This document shows, one piece after another, positions 45,740 to 57,121 of a DNA stretch of 64,000 nt. The notes under the pieces were generated by a model that was not told where the DNA came from, did no database searches, and saw only the letters and a list, made by a program, of their open reading frames with translations. Location: NCBI GenBank assembly GCA_044508835.1, contig JBIQHD010000013.1:47152-111151 (forward strand), given 5' to 3'. Made by a program: the position numbers and the translations under genes. This stretch comes from JAKFDI01 sp044508835 (GTDB lineage Bacteria; Pseudomonadota; Gammaproteobacteria; Burkholderiales; Burkholderiaceae_C). The stretch's first letter is position 1. Each line of letters begins with the position of its first letter.

Positions 45740-47023
45740 TCAGCCCAAGGTGAAGTAGAAGCTCGCGCCGCGCTCCACCTCGGCCTCGGCCCAGATGTCG
45801 CCGCCGTGCCGGCGCACGATGCGGCGCACCGAGGCGAGCCCCACGCCCGTGCCCTTGAAGTCGCTGGCGCTGTGCAGGCGCTGGAACACGCCGAAGAGGC
45901 GGTCGGCGAAGCGCATGTCGAAACCGGCGCCGTTGTCGCTCACCACGAACACCTCGCCGCGCGGCGTGCGCTCGCGCCCGAAGCGGATCTGCGGCTCGCC
46001 GGTGCGGGCGGTGTACTTCCACGCATTGCCGAGCAGGTTCTCCAGCAGCACACGCAGCAGCGTCGGGTCGCCCTGCACCTGCAGGCCGGGCTCGATGGTG
46101 AGCTGCACCCGGCGCTGCGGCGATTCGCGCTGCAGGTCGTCGGCCACGAAGCCGGCGAGCTGCGACAGGTTCACCGGCTGGCGCGCCAGCGGCTGCGTGG
46201 ACAGCTGCGACAGCGCGAGCAGCGCGTCGATCATGCTGTTCATGCGCGAGGCGGCGCCGAGGATGCGGTCGAGGTGGTCGTTGCCGATGCGGTCGAGCAG
46301 GCGGCCGTAGTCTTCCTTCAGGATCTTGGTGAAGCCCTCGACCACGCGGATCGGCGCGCGCAGGTCGTGCGAGACGGTGTAGGCGAAGGAGTCGCGCTCG
46401 TTCGGCGGCGCCTCGGCGGCGTCGCGCCGCGCCGCGGGGGCCGGCAGCGCCTCGGCCGCCGCGATGCGCGCGGTGCCGACGTAGCCCTGGAACCGCCCCT
46501 GCGCGTCGTGCAGCGCCGCGCCGCGCAGGCGGCAGGCGAGCGGCGCGCCCGGCGGCGCCTCGAGGCTGGCCGCCAGGTCGGCGATCGGGGCCTGCGCGTC
46601 GAGGCAGGCGCGCAGCGCGCCGGCGTCGGCCGTGGGGAAGTGCTCCCACAGCAGCGCGGCCGGCGGCGGCGACCACTGGCTCGTCGCCGCGCCCTGCGGC
46701 GGGCGCAGGCTGCGCAGGCGGTGGTCGGGGCCGGTCTGCCACTGCCACACGTCCAGCAGGTCGGCCAGGTGCCGCGCCTGCTCGCGCGCCATGTGCAGCT
46801 CGTCGCGCAGGCGGAGCAGCCGCCGGGCGAGCCACGCCAGCGCGCCGGCCAGCGCCGCCAGAAGCAGCGTCAGGAGGGCGAGGGGCAGCGCGGGGGAGGG
46901 GGGGCCGAAGGCCGAGGCCGGCAGGGCGTCGGCGGCCGCGCAGGGGGCTGAGGCCGTCACCGCGAGCAACGCGCAGAACTGCGCCATGCCGGGCCGGGCT
47001 GCGGGGTCGGTCATGCGGTTCAT
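45740..47023 (-). CDS. Membrane sensor histidine kinase, phytochrome-like HisKA
   Basis: 427 residues. A signal-like N-terminus and a membrane segment (ALPLALLTLLLAALAGALAWLARRLL, about residues 44-70) are followed by a PAS-like region with WQWQTGPDHRLRSLRPPQG, HisKA with YTVSHDLRAPIRVVEGF and a HATPase (ENLLGNAWKYTARTG, DNGAGFDMRFADRLFGVFQRLHSASDFKGTGVGLA). The SHDLRAPIR box and FQRLH are typical of phytochrome-class kinases. No response regulator is adjacent on its strand. It is divergent from the hybrid kinase at 47214. Confidence 0.87.
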   Translation of the reverse strand: MNRMTDPAARPGMAQFCALLAVTASAPCAAADALPASAFGPPSPALPLALLTLLLAALAGALAWLARRLLRLRDELHMAREQARHLADLLDVWQWQTGPDHRLRSLRPPQGAATSQWSPPPAALLWEHFPTADAGALRACLDAQAPIADLAASLEAPPGAPLACRLRGAALHDAQGRFQGYVGTARIAAAEALPAPAARRDAAEAPPNERDSFAYTVSHDLRAPIRVVEGFTKILKEDYGRLLDRIGNDHLDRILGAASRMNSMIDALLALSQLSTQPLARQPVNLSQLAGFVADDLQRESPQRRVQLTIEPGLQVQGDPTLLRVLLENLLGNAWKYTARTGEPQIRFGRERTPRGEVFVVSDNGAGFDMRFADRLFGVFQRLHSASDFKGTGVGLASVRRIVRRHGGDIWAEAEVERGASFYFTLG

Positions 47024-47213
47024 TGTACGAACGGGGTCGCCGCGCCCGGCCGCGCGGCGGCCCGCCCGGCCGTGCCAAATGGCGCACGGCGCGGGGGGCG
47101 CCGCCCCCCGGAGCAGGGGGGTGGGATCAAGTTCCGCGGCACGGCGTCGAAATCACCGGCACGCCGCCGGACCTCGTCCGCGGGAGACCGTTGCCCGTTC
47201 AACCCCCTCCACC

Positions 47214-50563
<3,350 letters not shown>

Positions 50564-50567
<4 letters not shown>

Positions 50568-52819
50568 CCCCGACGAGCACCGCGTCGCCCGACGACGATT
50601 CGCTGGTTCAGCCGAAGGTGTTGCTCGTCGACGACGACGAGGTGAACCTGCTGCTGACCTCGATCGCCCTGCGCGAGCGAGGGTTCTCCATCACCGAGGC
50701 CACCAGCGGCGAGCGCGCCATCCAGGTGCTGGCCGACTGGCTGCCCGACGTGGTGGTGCTCGACGCCCTGATGCCGGGCATGGACGGCTTCCAGACCTGC
50801 CGCGCCATGCGCCACCTGCCCGGCTTCGAGTCGATGCCGGTGCTGATGCTCACCGGCCTGGACGACGACGCCTCCATCAACCGCGCCTACGAGGTCGGCG
50901 CCACCGACTTCTTCGTCAAGTCCACGCAATGGAGCCTGCTCGCCGGGCGGCTGCGCTACCTGCTGCGCTCCTCGCGCACGCGCCAGGAGCTGGAGCGCAG
51001 CAAGTCCAAGCTCGCGCGCGCCCAGGACCTGGCGCGCATGGGCAGCTTCGACTGGCGGCGCGACCACGGCAGCCCGGTGTTCTCGGTCGAGGGCCTGCGC
51101 GTGTTCGGCGTGGCGCCCGGGCAGAAGTTCGATTTCAAGGGCGTGCTGCGCATGCTGCCGGCCGACGACCGGCGCGCCTTCGTCAACGTGCTGCACGACG
51201 TGGTGAGCCACGGCTCGGTGCTGGCCACCGACATCGCCGTCACGCTGCACGACGGCCGCCAGCGCATCGTGCACACCGAGGCCGAGCCCGAGTTCAACGA
51301 GCACGGCAACCTGATCGGCTACACCGGCATCGTGCAGGACGTGACCGACCGGCGCCTGGCCGAGGACAAGATCCGCCACCTCGCCAACTTCGACTCGCTC
51401 ACCGGCCTGCCCAACCGCCGCCAGCTGATGTGGCGCACCGAGCGCGCGCTCGAGCATGCGCGCCGCCTCGGGCACCAGGTGAGCCTGCTGCTGATCGACC
51501 TCGACCGCTTCAAGATCATCAACGACACCCTCGGCCACGTGGCCGGCGACGAGCTGCTGATGGAGGTGGCGCGGCGCCTGCGCTCGTGCGTGCGCCACTC
51601 CGACCAGGTGATGGAGAGCGCGCTCGAGGCCGTGGGCTCGCGCTCGCACCGCGCGCTGGAGGCCGTGGGGCGCCTGGGCGGCGACGAGTTCGTCGCGCTG
51701 CTGCCCGAGGTGGTGGACGAGAGCGACGCCGAGCGGGTGGCCTTCCGCATCCTCGACCTGATGCGCGAGCCCATCTTCGTCGGCGGCCAGGAATGCTTCG
51801 TCACCGCGAGCGTGGGCATCGCCATGTACCCGCGCGACGGCGCCACCGTGGCCGACCTGATGCGCAACTCCGACGTGGCCATGTACTCGGTCAAGGCGCA
51901 GGGCCGCAACGCCGCCTCGCTGTACCGGCCGGCGCTGGCCGGCGCGGGCCGCGACAAGCTCGAGCTCGAAAGCGCGCTGCACAAGGCCATCGAGCGCAAC
52001 GAGCTGGTGCTGCACTACCAGCCGAAGATCGACGTGCGCGGGGCGCGCATGGTCGGCGCCGAGGCGCTGATGCGCTGGAACCGCGGCGGCGTGCTGGTGG
52101 CCCCGGGCGACTTCATCCCGCTGGCCGAGGAGACGGGGCTCATCATCCCGCTGTCCGAATGGGCGATCCGCGAGACGGCGCGCCAGGCGCGCATCTGGCG
52201 CGACAGCTTCGGCTTCTCCGATTCGATCGCGGTGAACCTGCCCAACCGGCTGTTCGAGCGCACCGACCTGGTCGAGCACATCCACCAGGCCGTCACGCTG
52301 TACGGCGTGCCGCACAGCGTCATCGAGCTCGAGATCACCGAGACGGGCCTGATGAAGGACCTGCAGAACGTCATCCCGTCGCTGCACCGGCTCAACGAGA
52401 TCGGCGTGGAGATCTCCATCGACGACTTCGGCACCGGCTATTCCTCGCTCGCCTACCTGACCACGCTGCCGATCAGCGAGGTCAAGATCGACCGCAGCTT
52501 CGTGCGCGACCTCGGGCTCACGCCGCAGAGTTCGGCCGTGGTCACGGCCATCATCGCGCTGGCGCGCTCGCTGGGCCTGCGCGTGGTGGCCGAGGGCGTG
52601 GAGAACCTGCGCCAGATGGAAGTGCTCAACCGCCTTGGCTGCCACCTGATGCAGGGCTTCCTCTTCAGCCGCCCGCAGCCGCCGGACGACATCGTCGCCT
52701 GGCTGCAGCAGACCGTGCTGCCGAAGAAGGCGCCCTGGATCGGCAAGGTGGGCGCGGCCGACCCGGGCGAGCCGGCGCTGCCGGGCCTGCGCAGCGTGCG
52801 CGTCGGGCCGAATCCGTAG
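50564..52819 (+). CDS. REC-PAS-GGDEF-EAL cyclic-di-GMP protein
   Basis: 751 residues. The receiver (VLLVDDDEVNLLLTS, VVVLDALMPGMDG, DFFVKST) is followed by a PAS region, a GGDEF domain with intact LGGDEF, and an EAL domain with intact GAEALMRW, ITETGLMKD and SIDDFGTGYSSL. It could make and break cyclic-di-GMP, with output set by phosphorylation. Between the RHSD (possible inhibitory-site) motif and LGGDEF there is an extra stretch of about 17 residues (QVMESALEAVGSRSHRALEAVG). The start overlaps the hybrid-kinase stop. Confidence 0.92.
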
Positions 52820-52833
52820 GGCCTGGTGACGCC

Positions 52834-54585
52834 ATGGGAGTCGCCGCGGAGATGCTGCCCGCGCAGCTGGCGAAGGCCGCGCTGCGCCGCCTGGCCGTCG
52901 AGAAGCTCGAGCCCACGCCGGAGAACTACGCCCGCGCCTACCAGCAGGAGCAGGGCGCCGCGCCGTCGGCGCTGCCCGAGCGCGCCCAGCGCGTGGTGGA
53001 GCGCCTGGCGCAGCGCACGCTGCCCGGCGACGCGCCGGCGCGCCTCGCCCAGGCGATGGCGGCGGGGCGCTGGGAGCAGGCCGAGCGGCTGCTCGACACG
53101 CCCGATGCCGGCGGCGAGCAACTGGCCGAGCTGATCGACCGCATCGTGCGCGGCATGGAACGGCGCACGCGGCAGTGGACCAGCGCCCGCAAGAAGGACA
53201 GCCTGCAGCGCGTGCTCGAAGGCAGCCGCGGCGACGCCGGCCGCCTCCAGCAGCGGCTGCGCCAGCTGGTGCAGAGCTGGGACACGGACGCCGACGCGAG
53301 CGGCGAAAGCCTCACCGACGTGGGCGGCCTCGACGAGCTGCCGGCCGCGCCGCGCGCCGAGCCCGAGGCGCCGCGCCTGGACCTGCCGGCACACGACTGG
53401 CCGCGCGTGGTCGAGAGCCTGGACGGCACCGTGCGGCAGGCGCTGCCGCCGCGGGAAGCCAACGCGCAGCGCCTGGCCGCGGCCGTGGCCGACGCCACGC
53501 GCCGCATCCGCGAGGCGGGCGCCACGCCCGCGCTGGCCGAGGAGTTGGCGGCTTTGTGCGCCCAGGCCGACCAGCTGCTGCAGCACCGCCACCACTTCGT
53601 CGAGGGCCTGGGCGCGCTGTGCCGCGAGCTGACCGAGAGCCTGGTCGAGCTGGCCGAGGACGACAGCTGGGCGCAGGGCCAGTGCGAAGCGATGCGCGTG
53701 CGCATCGACGAGGGCCTGAGCGCGCGCGGCGTCAAGTCGGTGAGCGAGCTGCTGCGCGACACGCGCGAGCGCCAGGCCCAGCTGCGCGAGGAGCGCGCCC
53801 GCGCGCGCGACGCGCTCAAGGCGCTCATCAACCGCATGCTGGCCGACCTGTCAGAGCTCGGCGCGCAGACGGGCCGCTTCCACGAGAGCGTGGGCCGCTA
53901 TGCCGACGTGATCGAGCGCGCCGATTCGCTGGAGAGCCTGGCCGGCGTGGTGCGCGAGATGGTCGAGGAAAGCCGCACCGTGCAGACGCTGGTGGCCCAG
54001 GCGCAGCAGCGCCTGAGCGACGAGCACAGCCAGGCCGCGACGCTGCGCGAGCGGGTGAACGAGCTCGAGGGCGAGCTCAAGCGCCTGTCCGGCGAGGTGT
54101 CGACCGACCAGCTCACGCAGATCGCCAACCGCCGCGGGCTGCTGCAGCAGTTCGAGGCCGAGCGTTCGCGCATCGAGCGCGAGGCGGCCGCCGAGCTGTC
54201 CATCGGCCTGCTCGACATCGACAACTTCAAGCGCCTGAACGACGAGCTCGGCCACGGCGCCGGCGACGAGGCCCTGCGCTCGCTCGCCCAGGTGGTGAGC
54301 CGCACCCTGCGCCCGAGCGACCACGTGGCGCGCTACGGCGGCGAGGAGTTCGTGGTGCTGCTGCCCGACACGCCGGTCGACGAGGGCCGGCAGATCCTCA
54401 CGCGGCTGCAGCGCTCGCTCAGCGGCGGGCTGTTCATGCACGAGCAGAAGCAGGTGTTCGTCACCTTCTCCGCCGGCGTCACCGGCTACCGCCTGGGCGA
54501 ACGCATCGAGGACGCGCTGGAGCGCGCCGACGCGGCGCTCTACGAGGCCAAGCGCACGGGCAAGAACCGCACCTGCGTCGGCTGA
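52834..54585 (+). CDS. Diguanylate cyclase with long helical N-terminus
   Basis: 583 residues. The first about 400 are Ala/Glu/Arg-rich helices and coiled coil without a known sensor domain. The GGDEF domain (TDQLTQIANRRGLLQQFE, LDIDNFKRLNDELGHGAGDEAL, RYGGEEFVVLLPDT) has GGEEF and an RPSD inhibitory-site motif at the standard spacing, so product inhibition is expected. It makes cyclic-di-GMP in the cytoplasm. It starts 14 bases after the GGDEF-EAL gene, forming one signalling operon. Confidence 0.92.
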   Translation: MGVAAEMLPAQLAKAALRRLAVEKLEPTPENYARAYQQEQGAAPSALPERAQRVVERLAQRTLPGDAPARLAQAMAAGRWEQAERLLDTPDAGGEQLAELIDRIVRGMERRTRQWTSARKKDSLQRVLEGSRGDAGRLQQRLRQLVQSWDTDADASGESLTDVGGLDELPAAPRAEPEAPRLDLPAHDWPRVVESLDGTVRQALPPREANAQRLAAAVADATRRIREAGATPALAEELAALCAQADQLLQHRHHFVEGLGALCRELTESLVELAEDDSWAQGQCEAMRVRIDEGLSARGVKSVSELLRDTRERQAQLREERARARDALKALINRMLADLSELGAQTGRFHESVGRYADVIERADSLESLAGVVREMVEESRTVQTLVAQAQQRLSDEHSQAATLRERVNELEGELKRLSGEVSTDQLTQIANRRGLLQQFEAERSRIEREAAAELSIGLLDIDNFKRLNDELGHGAGDEALRSLAQVVSRTLRPSDHVARYGGEEFVVLLPDTPVDEGRQILTRLQRSLSGGLFMHEQKQVFVTFSAGVTGYRLGERIEDALERADAALYEAKRTGKNRTCVG

Positions 54586-54587
54586 TG

Positions 54588-54658
54588 GCCCGCCCCCTAC
54601 GCGCTTCGCGGCAGCACCGGCAGACCGGCAACGCCGGATCCGCGGCGCTCGCTTGATC
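54588..54658 (+). repeat. Dispersed GC-rich hairpin repeat, copy D (internally deleted)
   Basis: It keeps CCCCCTACGCGCTTCGCG and CAGCACCGGCAGACCGGC, CGCCGGATCCGCGG, CGCTTGATC, but lacks the central CCCCCTCGAGGGGG hairpin present in copies A and B. The 3' end of the LysR gene on the minus strand runs through it. Confidence 0.75.
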
Positions 54659-55571
54659 TGCCTCTCGCTTCGTCGAGGAGCCATCCGCGGAACACCGCCA
54701 GCGCCGGCAGCTGCCGGCGTCCCGGCGCGTACACGAGGTGGTAGCCCTCGTCGCTCAGGAAGGGCGGCAGGCCGGCCTCCTCGAGCGGCGCGCGCACCAG
54801 GCCGGCGGCCAGGTCGGGCTCGGCCAGGCAGCGCGGCACCAGCGCCACGCCGAGGCCGGCCATCACCGCCTGCAGCAGCGAATTCACCTGGTCGAAGCGC
54901 GGGCCGCCCGTCACGTCGAGGCCGGCCACGCCGTGGGCCGCGCACCAGTGCGACCAGCCGGCGGGTGCGTCGGCGTGGTTCAGCAGGGTGTGCTCGCGCA
55001 GGTCCTCGGGCCGCGCGATGCCGCGTTCGCCGGGCGGCGCGATCACCACGTTCTCGCGCCCGACCAGGTAGTCGGCCGCCGAGCCGGGCCAGCGGCCGCC
55101 GCCGTAGCGGATGGCGCAGTCGAGCGGCGCGTCGGGGAACTCCTCCGCGGCCGGGCCGCGCGCGCGCCGCGCCACCGGCAGGAAGTCGAGCCGCACCTGC
55201 GGGTGCGCGGCGTGGAAGCGCGGCAGCCGCGGGATCAGCCACTTGGCGCTGAAGGTGGCGAGCGACGACAGCCGCAAGGTGCCGCCCGCGTCGCCGTGCG
55301 CCATGGCCTCCAGCGTGGCCGCCTCGATGGCGCGCAGCGGCGCGCGCAGCTGCGCGAGGTAGCGCTCGCCGGTGGGCGTGAGCTCGAGCTGGCGCCCCGT
55401 GCGGTCGAACAGGCGGTGGCCGATCAGGCGCTCGAGCTCGAGCACCTGCTTGCTCACGGCGCTCTGGGTGAGGTGCAGCTCCCCGGCCGCGCCGGAGATG
55501 CTGCGGTGGCGGGCCGCCGCGACGAAGGCGCGCAGCGAGCGGATGGACGGATGCAGGGTGCGCACGGGCAT
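54597..55571 (-). CDS. LysR-family regulator (GcvA-like)
   Basis: 324 residues. The winged helix-turn-helix is at the N-terminus (SIRSLRAFVAAARHRSISGAAGELHLTQSAVSKQVLELERLIGHRLFDR). The substrate-binding domain resembles GcvA-type regulators (RLSSLATFSAKWLIPRLPRFHAAHPQVRLDF, VMAGLGVALVPRCLAEPDLAAG, YHLVYAPGRRQLPALAVFRGWLLDEA). The last about 20 residues are encoded by the dispersed repeat, so the natural end has been replaced or extended. It probably controls the divergent M20 peptidase gene; the gap is 96 bases. Confidence 0.9.
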   Translation of the reverse strand: MPVRTLHPSIRSLRAFVAAARHRSISGAAGELHLTQSAVSKQVLELERLIGHRLFDRTGRQLELTPTGERYLAQLRAPLRAIEAATLEAMAHGDAGGTLRLSSLATFSAKWLIPRLPRFHAAHPQVRLDFLPVARRARGPAAEEFPDAPLDCAIRYGGGRWPGSAADYLVGRENVVIAPPGERGIARPEDLREHTLLNHADAPAGWSHWCAAHGVAGLDVTGGPRFDQVNSLLQAVMAGLGVALVPRCLAEPDLAAGLVRAPLEEAGLPPFLSDEGYHLVYAPGRRQLPALAVFRGWLLDEARGRSSERRGSGVAGLPVLPRSA

Positions 55572-55667
55572 TCTGTTCGGGAATGGAGCCGGTCGGATTT
55601 TTCGCTGGCCGCGTCGCCGCGTGCCGCGAAGAATCCGCCGTGTCATCCAACGATAGAGGAAAGCATC

Positions 55668-56924
55668 TTGAAGATCCGATTCGCCCTGGCCGGCCTGCTG
55701 TTGTCGTCCGTCGCCTCTCTCCACGCGCAGGTCAACCCGCCGGGACGGGTGGACACCTCGCTGCTGTCGGCCGCGCACCACGCCGAGACGGCCGTGATCG
55801 AGACGCTGAAGGACATGGTGTCGATCGAGTCGGGCAGCGCCGACGCCGCGGGCCTCGCGCGCATGGCCGACTACACCGCCGGGCGCCTGGGCGCGCTGGG
55901 CGCGACGGTCGAGCGCCTGCAGCCGGCCAGGGGCCACGGGCCGATGGTGAAGGCGGTGTTCGAGGGCACGGGCAGCAAGCGCCTGATGCTGATCGCGCAC
56001 ATGGACACCGTGTACCCGGCGGGCATCCTCGCCCGGGAGCCTTTCCGCCGCGACGGCAACAAGCTCTACGGGCCCGGCATCGCCGACGACAAGGGCGGCA
56101 TCGCCGTCATCCTGCACGGCATGAAGATCCTGCAGGACGCCGGCTGGCGCGACTACGCCCGCGTGACCGTGCTGCTCAACGGCGACGAGGAGATCGGCTC
56201 CATCGGCTCGGGCGACACCATCGCCGCGCTGGCCGCCGAGCACGACCTCGTGCTGTCGCTCGAGCCCACCGCTGCCAAGGCCGTGGCCAAGCGCGAGGGC
56301 GTGCTGCTGGGCGCCAGCGGCGTCGGCAGCGTCACGATGGAAGTGCAGGGCCGCTCGGCCCATGCCGGCGCTGCGCCTGACAACGGCCGCAATGCGCTGG
56401 TCGAACTCGCGCACCAGATGCTCGCCACGCGCGACGTGGCCCAGGGCCTGCCCGGCACCCAGCTCCACTGGACCCGGGCCAGTGCCGGCACGGTGACCAA
56501 CCAGATCCCCGAGCGCGCCGTGGCCACGGCCGACGTGCGGCTCCAGGCGCCCGACGGCGCGCAGAAGCTGGCGAAGGCGCTGGAAGAAAAGGTGGCGTCG
56601 AGCCGGCTCGTGCCCGACACGACAACCACGGTCACCCTGTCCGTCGGCCGCCCGCCCTACGTGGCCACGCCCGCCGCGCGCGAACTGGCGGCCCAGGCGC
56701 AGCGGATCTACGCCGAGCTCGACGGCCGCGAACTGGCGCTGCACCCGATGACCGGCGGCGGCACCGACGCCGGCTTCGCCAGCCGCTCGGGCAAGGCCAT
56801 GGTGCTCGAAAGCTTCGGCCTGCCGGGCTGGGGCTACCACGCGCGCAACGAGTACGTGGAGGTCGACTCGATCGTGCCGCGGCTGTACCTGCTCGCGCGC
56901 CTGATGATGACCGTGGCGCCGTAG
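55668..56924 (+). CDS. Secreted M20 peptidase (glutamate carboxypeptidase type)
   Basis: About 418 residues from a TTG start with AGAGGA upstream (LKIRFALAGLLLSSVASLHAQ, a signal peptide). Zinc-site motifs are LMLIAHMDTVYPAG, GPGIADDKGGIAVIL, LLNGDEEIGSIGS and GWGYHARNEYVEVDS, with the dimerisation-domain HAGAAPDNGRNALVELA. It resembles carboxypeptidase G2 and would release C-terminal glutamate or a similar residue in the periplasm. The true substrate is unknown. No ATG in the region gives an intact signal peptide. Confidence 0.9.
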   Translation: MKIRFALAGLLLSSVASLHAQVNPPGRVDTSLLSAAHHAETAVIETLKDMVSIESGSADAAGLARMADYTAGRLGALGATVERLQPARGHGPMVKAVFEGTGSKRLMLIAHMDTVYPAGILAREPFRRDGNKLYGPGIADDKGGIAVILHGMKILQDAGWRDYARVTVLLNGDEEIGSIGSGDTIAALAAEHDLVLSLEPTAAKAVAKREGVLLGASGVGSVTMEVQGRSAHAGAAPDNGRNALVELAHQMLATRDVAQGLPGTQLHWTRASAGTVTNQIPERAVATADVRLQAPDGAQKLAKALEEKVASSRLVPDTTTTVTLSVGRPPYVATPAARELAAQAQRIYAELDGRELALHPMTGGGTDAGFASRSGKAMVLESFGLPGWGYHARNEYVEVDSIVPRLYLLARLMMTVAP

Positions 56925-57018
56925 GCCGCCCGGCCCGGCCGGCATTCCCGATGCGGTCGCGACGGCGCTCCTGCCGTCCGGAGGCGTGCGTGGTTTTGCA
57001 CTGCGTCAACACATCTAG

Positions 57019-57044
57019 AATAAAAACCGTTCGCATTTGCATAT
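57019..57044. promoter_or_regulatory. Fur-box-like AT-rich site ahead of the siderophore receptor
   Basis: Within the 197-base gap 56925-57121 a locally AT-rich stretch reads AATAAAAACCGTTCGCATTT, then GCATA. It resembles the half-sites of proteobacterial Fur boxes (aatga.aat.attcgcattt). The match is partial. Nothing else stands out in this gap except the GGAGGA ribosome-binding site at its end. Confidence 0.4.
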
Positions 57045-57121
57045 GGATCACCGATGCCTCCGAAAAGGCCCGCGGTGATTCGGTCCACCCGTTCCCGCCC
57101 ATCGCCCTTCGGAGGAATACC

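Noticed and set aside
47093..47109. GC hairpin ahead of the hybrid kinase as a terminator or riboswitch
   Set aside because: It is a short 7-base stem with a 3-base loop, no T-run and no conserved aptamer pattern.
56996..57024. Sigma-70 promoter (TTGCAC ... TAGAAT) ahead of the siderophore receptor
   Set aside because: The spacing of 14 bases is too short; alternatives with 17 bases have a poor -10 element.
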